Shown here one piece after another: positions 1 to 6,565 of a DNA stretch of 32,918 nt (positions within the stretch are counted from its first letter, which is position 1; each line of letters opens with the position of its first letter). The notes beneath the pieces were generated by a model that was not told the DNA's origin, made no database searches, and worked only from the letters and a program-made list of their open reading frames with translations. Origin of the DNA: an uncultured Propionibacteriaceae bacterium (lineage in GTDB: Bacteria > Actinomycetota > Actinomycetes > Propionibacteriales > Propionibacteriaceae). The position numbers and the translations under genes were made by a program. The DNA is taken from positions 1 to 32,918 of the forward strand of contig CAMDZW010000039.1 of NCBI GenBank assembly GCA_945911015.1. The letters run 5' to 3'.

Positions 1-55
1 CCAGCCCAGCCCGAGCCAGCCCAGCCCGAGCCAGCCCAGCCCGAGCCAGCCCAGC
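1..55. repeat. 15-bp tandem repeat encoding QPSPS units
   Basis: Three full copies of CCAGCCCAGCCCGAG (1-15, 16-30, 31-45) are followed by a fourth, partial copy to about 55. The array is cut by the window edge, so the true copy number is unknown. Read in the frame of the DoxX gene, each unit encodes Gln-Pro-Ser-Pro-Ser, and every third codon position is G or C. This suggests it is translated as a proline/serine-rich N-terminal linker. Confidence 0.85.
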
Positions 56-736
56 AGTGGCGACGAGCCTGGGGCCGGGGAGAAGACCATGGTGATGTCG
101 GGCGAGGCCGGACGGGTGACCCGCGAGGAGCTCTACGCCCGACAGGACCGGCAGGGGGAGAGGGAACGTCTCGCTGCGGTCCGGGCCGAACACGAGGCGA
201 CGGTCAACCCGCCGGTGCCGGCCGAGCCGGCCGCCCCGGCGCCGTTGACCCGCAAACAGCGTCGCAAGCTCATCCCGGCCACGGATCGGTTCTTCGGCTC
301 GCTCGGGCTGCTCGTGCTGCGTCTCACCCTGGCCGTGCCGTTCGGGGCCCACGGGGTGCAGAAGCTGCTCGGCATGGATGATGCGGCTGCTCTGTTCGAG
401 GGGCTGAACTTCTTCGGATACCTGCTGCCCGCCCCCGGTGCGCTGGCCATTGCCACCGGTGTCGGCGAGGTGATGATCGCGGTGTCGCTGATCTTCGGCT
501 TCCTGACCCGGTTTGCCGGGATCGGCATGATGATCATCAGCATCGGTGCCCTGATCATGGTCCGATGGACCTCAATGCCCGACCTGCTCGGCCCGGATGC
601 GGTCGGCGTCGTCGGTGAGCTCGAACTCGTCCTGGCCGGTGCCGGTCTGATGTTCCTGTGTGTGGGTGCGGGAGGCTGGTCACTGGACCGGTTGTTCCGC
701 CGTGAGCGTCCCAGCGGGCTGGAAGACGAGGCCTGA
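2..736 (+). CDS. DoxX family membrane protein (5' end possibly outside window)
   Basis: This is a DoxX-family integral membrane protein. Relatives are small four-helix quinone- or redox-associated proteins, but the exact role is unclear. From the ATG at 89, a hydrophilic, charged N-terminal region (about residues 1-65) is followed by a roughly 135-residue DoxX core with four hydrophobic segments (about 71-90, 110-138, 142-160, 178-196). The core contains the Ala-His-Gly-Val-Gln-Lys stretch usual at the first helix. The frame stays open with high GC3 through the QPSPS repeats to the left edge, so translation may begin upstream of the window. The alternative start is ATG 89, preceded by GGGGAG at about 78-83. 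The family call is firm; the start is not. A strong hairpin 50 nt after the stop probably ends the transcript. Confidence 0.8.
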   Translation, partial: QPSPSQPSPSQPSPSQPSSGDEPGAGEKTMVMSGEAGRVTREELYARQDRQGERERLAAVRAEHEATVNPPVPAEPAAPAPLTRKQRRKLIPATDRFFGSLGLLVLRLTLAVPFGAHGVQKLLGMDDAAALFEGLNFFGYLLPAPGALAIATGVGEVMIAVSLIFGFLTRFAGIGMMIISIGALIMVRWTSMPDLLGPDAVGVVGELELVLAGAGLMFLCVGAGGWSLDRLFRRERPSGLEDEA

Positions 737-785
737 ACCGTACGGTGAAGTCTCACTTTCAACTCGAGGTCAGCTGACCCATCCC

Positions 786-829
786 TCACCGGTCGTTTCC
801 CGCGGCGTTCTGCGGAGAACGGCCGGTGA
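786..829 (+). terminator. Hairpin terminator downstream of the DoxX gene
   Basis: A 12-bp stem (786-797 with 818-829, one T-G pair) encloses a 20-nt region that can itself form a short CCGC/GCGG stem. It begins 50 nt after the stop codon. No T-tract follows, as is common for actinobacterial terminators. It could instead be part of the leader of the next gene if the promoter lies further upstream. Confidence 0.55.
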
Positions 830-890
830 TCGCTGTGCCGGCCCCGGGACAGGGCCTTGCGCGGCGTCACGACGGCTGCCTAGCGTTCCC

Positions 891-1060
891 CTCGGTACCG
901 GAGGCGCCGTCATCGGTTGCGCTGTGTACCACCCCGGCCGGGAAGCCGGGGATGCCACGCGGCCATCGACGCTGACCCCGAGACGTGCCGTCGCGAGCCG
1001 GGAAAGTCCTGGGTGGATCGGGGTGTGCGGTTGCCCGCACTGTGGCGTCGCCTGGGGAAG
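891..1060 (+). promoter_or_regulatory. Probable promoter and leader of the rpf gene
   Basis: The 737-1068 gap contains no convincing ORF. A TAGCGT hexamer at 891-896 fits an actinobacterial -10, although no good -35 is visible. This would give a leader of about 165 nt. The leader contains a 7-bp GC hairpin with a 6-nt loop (932-938 with 945-951). A GGGGAAG Shine-Dalgarno lies at 1054-1060, 8 nt before ATG 1069. Actinobacterial rpf genes often have c-di-AMP riboswitches in such leaders, but I could not find that motif here. The promoter call is weak; the ribosome-binding site is clear. Confidence 0.35.
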
Positions 1061-1068
1061 GTGCGCAG

Positions 1069-1875
1069 ATGAAGCTCGTACGTCAGGTCTTCACCGTGCT
1101 CGGTGGCGCCGCACTCGTTGCGTCAGGTGGGTTGGCCATGGCGCCGCAGGTGGCCGATGCCGCCGATGACGTCTGGGACCGGGTCGCTGCCTGCGAATCC
1201 AGCAACCGCTGGGACATCAACACCGGCAACGGGTACTACGGTGGCCTGCAATTCTCTCCGACCACGTGGAAGGAGTTCGGCGGCGGCGACTACGCCAAAC
1301 GCGCCGACCTGGCCACGAAGGCGGAGCAGATTGCCATTGCTCGTCGCGTCCTTGCGGTCCAAGGCCCCAACGCCTGGCCGGTCTGCTCGATCCGCGCCGG
1401 ACTCACCATGACCAATGGCGGCGCTGACCGCAATGCGGTGCCCGAGGGTGAGAAGAAGCCGACCCCGGACAAGCCCAAGGGCGGGATCACCGTGACCGTC
1501 GCAGCCGGCGACACGCTGTCCGGTCTGGCGAGCCGGCACAAGGTCCCGGGAGGGTGGCAGGCGATCGCGGCGGCCAACGGCATCAAGAACCCGAACCTGC
1601 TGCAGATCGGACAGAAGCTCTTCCTGCCGGGCGTGTCCGGAGGCAGCTCGTCCAAGCCGACCCCGCCAAAGTCCGATCCCACCCCGCCGAGCAAGCCCGA
1701 CACCGGGGGCAAACCCGGTCAGTCGAAGACCGTGGCGGTCGCTGCCGGCGACACACTGTCCGGCTTGGCGGCCCGCCACAAGGTGCCCGGTGGCTGGAAG
1801 GCGATCGCCGATGCGAACAAGCTGTCCAACCCAAACCTGATCCACATCGGACAGAAGCTGGTCCTGCCGCAGTGA
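1069..1875 (+). CDS. Resuscitation-promoting factor-like muralytic enzyme with two LysM domains
   Basis: This is a secreted peptidoglycan-cleaving enzyme of the Rpf (lysozyme-like transglycosylase) family, 268 aa. A Sec signal peptide (about 1-31, Ala-rich, likely cleaved near ADA-AD) precedes an Rpf core at about 33-110. The core has the ACESSN motif with the likely catalytic Glu43, and Cys42 and Cys106 could form the usual disulfide. Two LysM domains follow (about 141-187 and 221-267), each with the GDTLSGLA start and an IGQKL end, joined by a Pro/Lys/Ser linker. LysM domains should anchor the enzyme to the wall glycan. ATG 1069 was chosen because GGGGAAG lies 8 nt upstream and the signal peptide starts there; the longer reading from 985 has no signal peptide. 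The LysM copies are unusually similar, suggesting recent duplication. The family is clear; its role in growth resumption is inferred. Confidence 0.92.
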   Translation: MKLVRQVFTVLGGAALVASGGLAMAPQVADAADDVWDRVAACESSNRWDINTGNGYYGGLQFSPTTWKEFGGGDYAKRADLATKAEQIAIARRVLAVQGPNAWPVCSIRAGLTMTNGGADRNAVPEGEKKPTPDKPKGGITVTVAAGDTLSGLASRHKVPGGWQAIAAANGIKNPNLLQIGQKLFLPGVSGGSSSKPTPPKSDPTPPSKPDTGGKPGQSKTVAVAAGDTLSGLAARHKVPGGWKAIADANKLSNPNLIHIGQKLVLPQ

Positions 1876-1927
1876 GGCCGGCGTTCTGACTACGCTGGGG
1901 CTCCGGCCCCGGTGTGGAAGGAACCCC

Positions 1928-3520
1928 ATGAACCCTCGTACCGCGCGCTCGGGCTCGGTCGTGCTGGTCGCGACGCTGGTGGCCCTGATCCTGTCCGGGT
2001 GCAGTCTTCCTCCGAACGATCCGCCGACTCCGCCGCGGACCAGCACCCCGGTGACCAACTTGCCCTCGCCACCTGCGACGCTCAGCCCCCGACCGATCGT
2101 GCCGCGCGAGCCCTCGCCCATGCCCGAGATCACCCCGGACGGGTTCCGGGAGGCACCCCCCGGTTCCGGGCTGCAGCGCTACATCGACCAGGACGTCGAC
2201 TGGGTGGAGTGTGGGACCAACATCGATTGCGCCGAGATCGCGGTGCCACTGGACTACGACGAGCCCGACGGCGAAGCCATCACGCTGGCTCTGAGACGCC
2301 ATGACGGCGGCGAGGGCGTGCAGGGATCGCTCTTCCTGAATCCGGGCGGGCCGGGTGGATCCGGTCTGCGGATGGCCGACGGGTATGGGCCGGCCTTCGT
2401 CGGCTCCTATGACGTGATCGGCTGGGACCCGCGTGGTGTCGGCCGGTCGACCCCGGTCGACTGCATGAACGGTGCCGCGCTGGACGACTACTATGCGTTG
2501 GACACCTCACCGGATTCACCGGAGGAGGAGCAGGCACTGCTCGACGGCACGCGGGAGTTCGTCGATTCGTGCTTGGCGAAGTCGGGTCGGTTGCTGGCTC
2601 ACATCTCCACTGTCGAGACCGTCAAGGACCTCGACCTGATGCGCCAGATCGTGGGTGACCCCGCGCTGAACTATCTGGGGTACTCGTACGGGACCGAGAT
2701 CGGCGCGGTCTACGCACAGCTGTTCGGACCGAACGTCGGACGGATGGTGCTCGACTCGGCCGTGAACATCACCGACAACGTCTCGGTCATCCAGGCCCAA
2801 GGCTTTGATCGGGCGTTGGAGCACTTCGCCCAGTGGTGTGCGGCTGGGGAGTGCGACTTCGGCCGTACGGGGGCCGACGTCGTCGCCCGGGTGGTTGAAC
2901 TGTGGGACTCGTTGGATGCGACCCCGTTGAAGGTCGGCGACCGCGAACTGACGCAGAGCCTGGCCGTCACCGGGACCCTGCAACCGCTCTACCAGGACGA
3001 GAGCGAATGGCCGCAGTTGCGGCAGGCACTCAGCGATGCCTTCGCCGGCGACGGCACGCGCCTGCTGGCCTATGCCGATGCCTACAACGGGCGCTCCAGT
3101 GCGGGGGAGTACGGCCAGCTGTTGTTCGCCTTCAACGCCATCCGGTGTCTCGATGATGGTGACCCGGGCCTGGACGGAGCGCTCGCCGATGCCGAGAACG
3201 CCGCTGAACAGGCGCCGATCTTCGGTCCCTACATGGGTGCCGATCTGGTGTGTCCGTTGTGGCCGGTGCCGGCACGGGAGCCGCTGCCGACGATCACCGG
3301 CCCGGGTGCTGCTCCGATCCTGGTGGTCGGCACCACCGGCGACTCCGCAACGCCGTACGAGTTCGCCCAGTGGATGGCCGGCCAGCTGGAGTCGGGAGTC
3401 CTGCTCACCCTGGATGGTGAGGGGCACGGTGCCTTCGGTGGAGCCAACCAGTGCATCAACTCCCATGTCTTCGGTTATCTCCTGCAAGGACGGGTGCCGG
3501 ACTTCGGCACGGTCTGCTGA
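1928..3520 (+). CDS. Lipoprotein alpha/beta hydrolase, tripeptidyl aminopeptidase-like (SlpD/SlpE/TAP type)
   Basis: This is a 530-aa exported hydrolase related to Streptomyces tripeptidyl aminopeptidases, which remove N-terminal tripeptides from extracellular peptides; the actual substrate is unknown. An N-terminal hydrophobic segment ends in the lipobox LSGC, with Cys25 as the predicted lipidated residue. A Pro-rich linker follows (about 27-80), then the hydrolase domain. The oxyanion-region sequence NPGGPGGSG is at 138-146 and the nucleophile motif GYSYG places Ser253 in the active site. The C-terminal TAP-like domain supplies Asp472 (TTGDSATP) and His500 (GEGHG). Several Cys pairs fit an extracytoplasmic enzyme. 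GGAAGGA lies just before ATG 1928. The gene follows rpf by 52 bp, with a small GGGGC/GCCCC hairpin at 1897-1910 in the gap, and precedes the esterase by about 48 bp. Confidence 0.88.
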   Translation: MNPRTARSGSVVLVATLVALILSGCSLPPNDPPTPPRTSTPVTNLPSPPATLSPRPIVPREPSPMPEITPDGFREAPPGSGLQRYIDQDVDWVECGTNIDCAEIAVPLDYDEPDGEAITLALRRHDGGEGVQGSLFLNPGGPGGSGLRMADGYGPAFVGSYDVIGWDPRGVGRSTPVDCMNGAALDDYYALDTSPDSPEEEQALLDGTREFVDSCLAKSGRLLAHISTVETVKDLDLMRQIVGDPALNYLGYSYGTEIGAVYAQLFGPNVGRMVLDSAVNITDNVSVIQAQGFDRALEHFAQWCAAGECDFGRTGADVVARVVELWDSLDATPLKVGDRELTQSLAVTGTLQPLYQDESEWPQLRQALSDAFAGDGTRLLAYADAYNGRSSAGEYGQLLFAFNAIRCLDDGDPGLDGALADAENAAEQAPIFGPYMGADLVCPLWPVPAREPLPTITGPGAAPILVVGTTGDSATPYEFAQWMAGQLESGVLLTLDGEGHGAFGGANQCINSHVFGYLLQGRVPDFGTVC

Positions 3521-3544
3521 CGATTGAGCGGTCTGCAGAGGATC

Positions 3545-3555
3545 GGGGGGGGGGG
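3545..3555 (+). repeat. Homopolymeric run of 11 G at the esterase start
   Basis: Eleven consecutive G residues lie 13 nt upstream of the favoured esterase start (ATG 3569). Depending on the true start, the run lies in the ribosome-binding region, in the spacer of a promoter with CACAAT (3556-3561) as -10, or inside the coding sequence if translation begins at TTG 3524. Such runs are prone to slippage and to sequencing error. Confidence 0.95.
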
Positions 3556-3568
3556 CACAATGGATGCC

Positions 3569-4336
3569 ATGATGCGTCTGCGCTGTGACTTCCACTCCTC
3601 CGTACTCGGTCTGTCGACGTCGATGACGGTCCTGTTGCCGCAGCGGACTGCCGAGGGTCAGATCGGGATGGGCGGAGGTGTTCGCGAGCAGGGCACGCCG
3701 GTGCTGTACCTGCTCCATGGGCTCAGCGACGACGACACCTGTTGGGAGCGCCGCACCAGCATCGAACGGTATGTCTCCGATCTCGGCCTGGCCGTGGTGA
3801 TGCCGCAGGTCCATCGCAGCTTCTATGCCGATGTCGTCGGCGGGGACGGCAACTACTGGGAGTTCATTGCCGAGGAGTTGCCCCAGCTCGTGGCGGACTC
3901 GTTCCAGGTCTCGACCCGACGCGAGGACACCTTCGTCGCCGGGCTGTCCATGGGCGGCTACGGGGCGATGAAGTTGGCGCTGAACCGGCCGGACCGGTTC
4001 GCGGCGGCCGGGTCACTGTCGGGAGCGCTCGACATCCTCGAACTCGTGGCGTCGGGCCGGCGCAAGTCAGTGATGGACACCGTCTTCGGGGAGTCCGGAC
4101 CGGGCCCGGAGTCGAATCTGATCCAGCTCCTCGAATCGATCGGAGAGCAGCAGCTGCCGCAGTTGTGGAGCACCTGCGGCACCGATGACGTCCTCACCGC
4201 CCATCAACGTCGGTTCGTCTCCACCGCCCAGGATCGCGGGATCGAGGTCACCGCCGATGAGCATCCTGGAGGCCATGACTGGGCCTTCTGGGACACCCAC
4301 ATCCAGCGGTTCCTGGCTTGGCTGCCGCTGGGGTGA
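3569..4336 (+). CDS. Esterase of the S-formylglutathione hydrolase / tributyrin esterase type
   Basis: This is a 255-aa alpha/beta hydrolase of the esterase D family. Members hydrolyse short-chain acyl esters or S-formylglutathione; the substrate here is unknown and no signal peptide is seen. The N-terminus (MRLRCDFHSSVLGLST) matches how such esterases begin. YLLHG (about 47-51) is the oxyanion-hole strand. GLSMGGYGA places the nucleophile at Ser127, followed by Asp206 or Asp207 (GTDD) and His236 (GGHDW). Candidate starts are TTG 3524, ATG 3560, ATG 3569 and ATG 3572. I prefer 3569 because homologues begin near there and CACAAT ends 7 nt upstream, as in other leaderless-type starts in this window. 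The G11 run directly precedes it. The gene may be co-transcribed with the lipoprotein hydrolase upstream. Confidence 0.85.
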   Translation: MMRLRCDFHSSVLGLSTSMTVLLPQRTAEGQIGMGGGVREQGTPVLYLLHGLSDDDTCWERRTSIERYVSDLGLAVVMPQVHRSFYADVVGGDGNYWEFIAEELPQLVADSFQVSTRREDTFVAGLSMGGYGAMKLALNRPDRFAAAGSLSGALDILELVASGRRKSVMDTVFGESGPGPESNLIQLLESIGEQQLPQLWSTCGTDDVLTAHQRRFVSTAQDRGIEVTADEHPGGHDWAFWDTHIQRFLAWLPLG

Positions 4337-4356
4337 GTGTCCCGACGCTCATTCGA

Positions 4357-4387
4357 TTGGCACCTGCCGGTCGGTGCTGGCTATAGT
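4357..4387 (+). promoter_or_regulatory. Probable promoter of tRNA-Thr
   Basis: TTGGCA (4357-4362) and TATAGT (4382-4387) resemble -35 and -10 hexamers of the housekeeping sigma factor. The spacer of 19 nt is slightly long. Transcription would start about 20-25 nt before the mature tRNA 5' end at 4417. Confidence 0.5.
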
Positions 4388-4416
4388 TTGTCCTCGGCTG
4401 TCCTGCGGGCAGCCAA

Positions 4417-4489
4417 GCCGCCTTAGCTCAGTCGGTAGAGCGACGCTCTCGTAAAGCGTAGGTCGCCGGTTCGATTCCGGCAGGCGGCT
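4417..4489 (+). tRNA. tRNA-Thr (anticodon CGT)
   Basis: A full cloverleaf can be drawn. The acceptor stem pairs GCCGCCT with AGGCGGC, with T as discriminator at 4489. The D stem is GCTC/GAGC with loop AGTCGGTA. The anticodon stem is ACGCT/AGCGT with loop CTCGTAA and anticodon CGT at 4450-4452. The variable loop is AGGTC, and the T stem GCCGG/CCGGC has loop TTCGATT. CCA is not encoded, so it must be added after transcription. It reads ACG codons. Only seven bases separate it from the stop codon of the convergent Tat-protein gene. Confidence 0.97.
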
Positions 4490-4496
4490 CCGATCA

Positions 4497-6017
4497 TCAC
4501 TGGTTGTCCCACCCTTCCCGTTCGGCCCAGGCAAGGTAGCCGATCCCGGCCAGATGGGAACCTGATCCCGGCTCGGTCTCCATCGCTTCATAGACCGAGC
4601 GGACATGAGGGGCCAACTGGTCGTTCCACTGTTGCAGGGACAACCACCGGCCGACCTGTGCGGCGATGCTTTCGCTCGCCGTCGTTGACCCGTCCACCCG
4701 TGTGAACACCCAGTCGTCGCCATCCCGTACGAGATCCAGATAGGTCGCGGCGAGGGTCTCGAGATCGTTCTGGGTGCTGCCCAGGCCGGCGTGGTGGGCG
4801 GCGCTCATGAACTCGATGCTGATGGCGGCGTGACTGACGTCCTCGTACTGGGTGGCTGGAGTGAACCACGGGGTGTACTCCGACAACTCCTCGTCGGCGC
4901 TGTAGCTGCGGTACAGCTCGCTGTAGGTCGGCCAGTAGTGCCACTGGGCCGCCCGACCCACCTGCTCGAGATCGGACCGGAAGGCCCGCACCATGGCCTC
5001 GACCTTGTCCGCCCATTGGGCCCGCGGCCGCACGCGATGCAGCTCGGCCATGGTCAGCCCCAGACCTTGGGTCTGGTTGAACGGCTGGATCAGCCCATCG
5101 AACGGGATCGGCGCTCCCTTGGGCCAGACGTAGTCACCGCCGGTCGTGCCGTCATCCAGCGTGCGCCAGTGCCACTCGTGGTCGTGGAAGATGACCGCAC
5201 GCTGCACCTTGGCCAGATAACGGTGGGCGAGGGCATGATACTTCCGGATCCCCTGCTCCAGCACGATCCTGGCGAACACGGCGATCGGGTAGGTGACCAT
5301 GCCGGTGTGCACCGGGAACACATAGAAGCGCCGAGCCAGCTCCGTGGTTCCCTCCACGGGACGGGCGGTGTCGGGGCCGTCGAGTCGTTTGGCGGTCCAG
5401 CGCCGCCCGGTGGTGTAGGCATCGTTGTTGACCCGGGTGACGACAAAGTCGGGGCTGCTCGGGTCCAACGAGACACCGGGAACCTCCACGGTACCTGTGG
5501 AGGGGTGGGTCAGAGTCAGGTCCGCGGTGCCGTCCCCAGCCGCCGACACGGCCACCGTTGCTCCAGCAGAAGCTGCCCCGTACCGGATGTCGAACAGTTC
5601 GTTGTCCTCGGCATCGGTGATCACCGCCCCACCGACGGTGTAGGCGCCGCTGGTGCGCCAGACCTCACCGGAGCGACCTTGCCAATCAGTGACACCACGT
5701 GCCCGGTCGGTCTGTTCCCAGACGGCGTCGGCCCGGTCGACGAAGCGGTCGAGATAGCTGATGTCCCCGCTGGCCTCATACATCCGCACCAGCGACAGCA
5801 AGATGTAGGACATGCCCCAGGCCAACCCACCACCCTCGTTGTCAGTGACGCTGGTGTCCACGGTGTCCCAGGCGATCTCGTAGGCGCGGATCGGGTCCGG
5901 GTCGAGCACCAGGGCGGCATCGGCGCCGGCCGGTCGGCCAACGAGGGTCGCGGTCGCGGTGAGGGCGGCAGTGCCGAGCAGGAGACGGCGACGGCTCACA
6001 GGAGTGGTATGGATCAT
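4497..6017 (-). CDS. Tat-exported protein of unrecognised family, possibly an alpha-helical-toroid carbohydrate enzyme
   Basis: This is a 506-aa predicted secreted protein. The N-terminus has a twin-arginine signal (SRRRLLLG at 8-15, then a hydrophobic Ala/Thr stretch and an Ala-rich cleavage region near 30-35), so it is probably exported folded. I do not recognise the family. The mature part is rich in Trp, Tyr and His and in helix-like segments. A Ser/Thr/Gly/Val-rich stretch at about 125-195 looks like a beta insertion. Blocks such as FHDHEWHWR and YVWPKGAPIPFDG and a closing YLAWAEREG resemble the helical-toroid enzymes that act on uronic-acid polysaccharides, but this is only a resemblance. 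ATG 6017 is preceded by a strong GGAGG. The gene is convergent with the tRNA and divergent from the small membrane protein. Confidence 0.7.
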   Translation of the reverse strand: MIHTTPVSRRRLLLGTAALTATATLVGRPAGADAALVLDPDPIRAYEIAWDTVDTSVTDNEGGGLAWGMSYILLSLVRMYEASGDISYLDRFVDRADAVWEQTDRARGVTDWQGRSGEVWRTSGAYTVGGAVITDAEDNELFDIRYGAASAGATVAVSAAGDGTADLTLTHPSTGTVEVPGVSLDPSSPDFVVTRVNNDAYTTGRRWTAKRLDGPDTARPVEGTTELARRFYVFPVHTGMVTYPIAVFARIVLEQGIRKYHALAHRYLAKVQRAVIFHDHEWHWRTLDDGTTGGDYVWPKGAPIPFDGLIQPFNQTQGLGLTMAELHRVRPRAQWADKVEAMVRAFRSDLEQVGRAAQWHYWPTYSELYRSYSADEELSEYTPWFTPATQYEDVSHAAISIEFMSAAHHAGLGSTQNDLETLAATYLDLVRDGDDWVFTRVDGSTTASESIAAQVGRWLSLQQWNDQLAPHVRSVYEAMETEPGSGSHLAGIGYLAWAEREGWDNQ

Positions 6018-6150
6018 GGTGGCCTCCGAAGACTGGGCTGATCATGATGGGGCGTCATGTACGCAGGGGACTCGTTGTCTCGGTGTCCCGTGCGGTCAGT
6101 GAAACACCCGCTGTACCCGTTGGCAATAGCATCCTTGATGGAAATCATGT

Positions 6151-6164
6151 TTCGGACGCCCGAA
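6151..6164. promoter_or_regulatory. Imperfect palindrome in the divergent intergenic region
   Basis: TTCGGACGCCCGAA has 5-bp arms (TTCGG and CCGAA) around ACGC, with a CG centre resembling LacI-family operators. It lies between the Tat-protein gene (-) and the small membrane-protein gene (+). The rest of 6018-6212 shows no other clear signal. It may be an operator, but a 5-bp arm pair can occur by chance. Confidence 0.25.
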
Positions 6165-6212
6165 GTATTCAGGCGCGAGGTCCGGGCTGTGGGTCGCGAG
6201 TACGGTGATCCC

Positions 6213-6536
6213 ATGGCACTGAAACCCGCAGAGACCGTCACCACCGCGCCCGTCGTCGCAGCGGGGCTGATCGGCGGCTACCTGACCGCCCGACAGACCG
6301 GTATCCGTCCGCTCGGCGGAGTCGTCCTCGCCCTGGCCGGAGTCCTCGCCGCCCGCACCTGGGCCACCCGTGACGGGGCCGCGACAGCCGCCGGGCTGAG
6401 CGTGGTGTACCTGGGCTCGTTCGGTCTGTCGCACCCTCTGGCCAAGAAGATCGGGGCCTGGCCGGCCGTGCTCACCGTCACCGGCATCGCCGCTGGGACC
6501 GCTTGGGCGGTCTCCGACCGCGATGCCGCCGACTGA
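6213..6536 (+). CDS. Small hypothetical membrane protein
   Basis: This is a 107-aa protein with three or four hydrophobic segments (about 10-25, 33-46, 55-71, 83-98) separated by short Arg-containing loops, so it is probably an integral membrane protein. I do not recognise a family. The frame is open from 6057, but the upstream part is not hydrophobic and looks non-coding. ATG 6213 was chosen because a TACGGT hexamer (6201-6206) ends 6 nt before it and no Shine-Dalgarno is present, the leaderless pattern seen repeatedly in this window. The next gene starts 29 nt downstream with its own -10-like hexamer. Confidence 0.65.
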   Translation: MALKPAETVTTAPVVAAGLIGGYLTARQTGIRPLGGVVLALAGVLAARTWATRDGAATAAGLSVVYLGSFGLSHPLAKKIGAWPAVLTVTGIAAGTAWAVSDRDAAD

Positions 6537-6565
6537 CCTGCCTGGTGACGATAGGGTTGCCGACC

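Noticed and set aside
737-1068. c-di-AMP (ydaO-yuaA) riboswitch upstream of rpf
   Set aside because: Expected from related rpf genes, but the conserved GTCAGCTAACC and GGTGAAT blocks are not present in a sensible order. GTCAGCTGACC near 770 is a simple palindrome, lies 300 bp upstream and has no matching 5' half.
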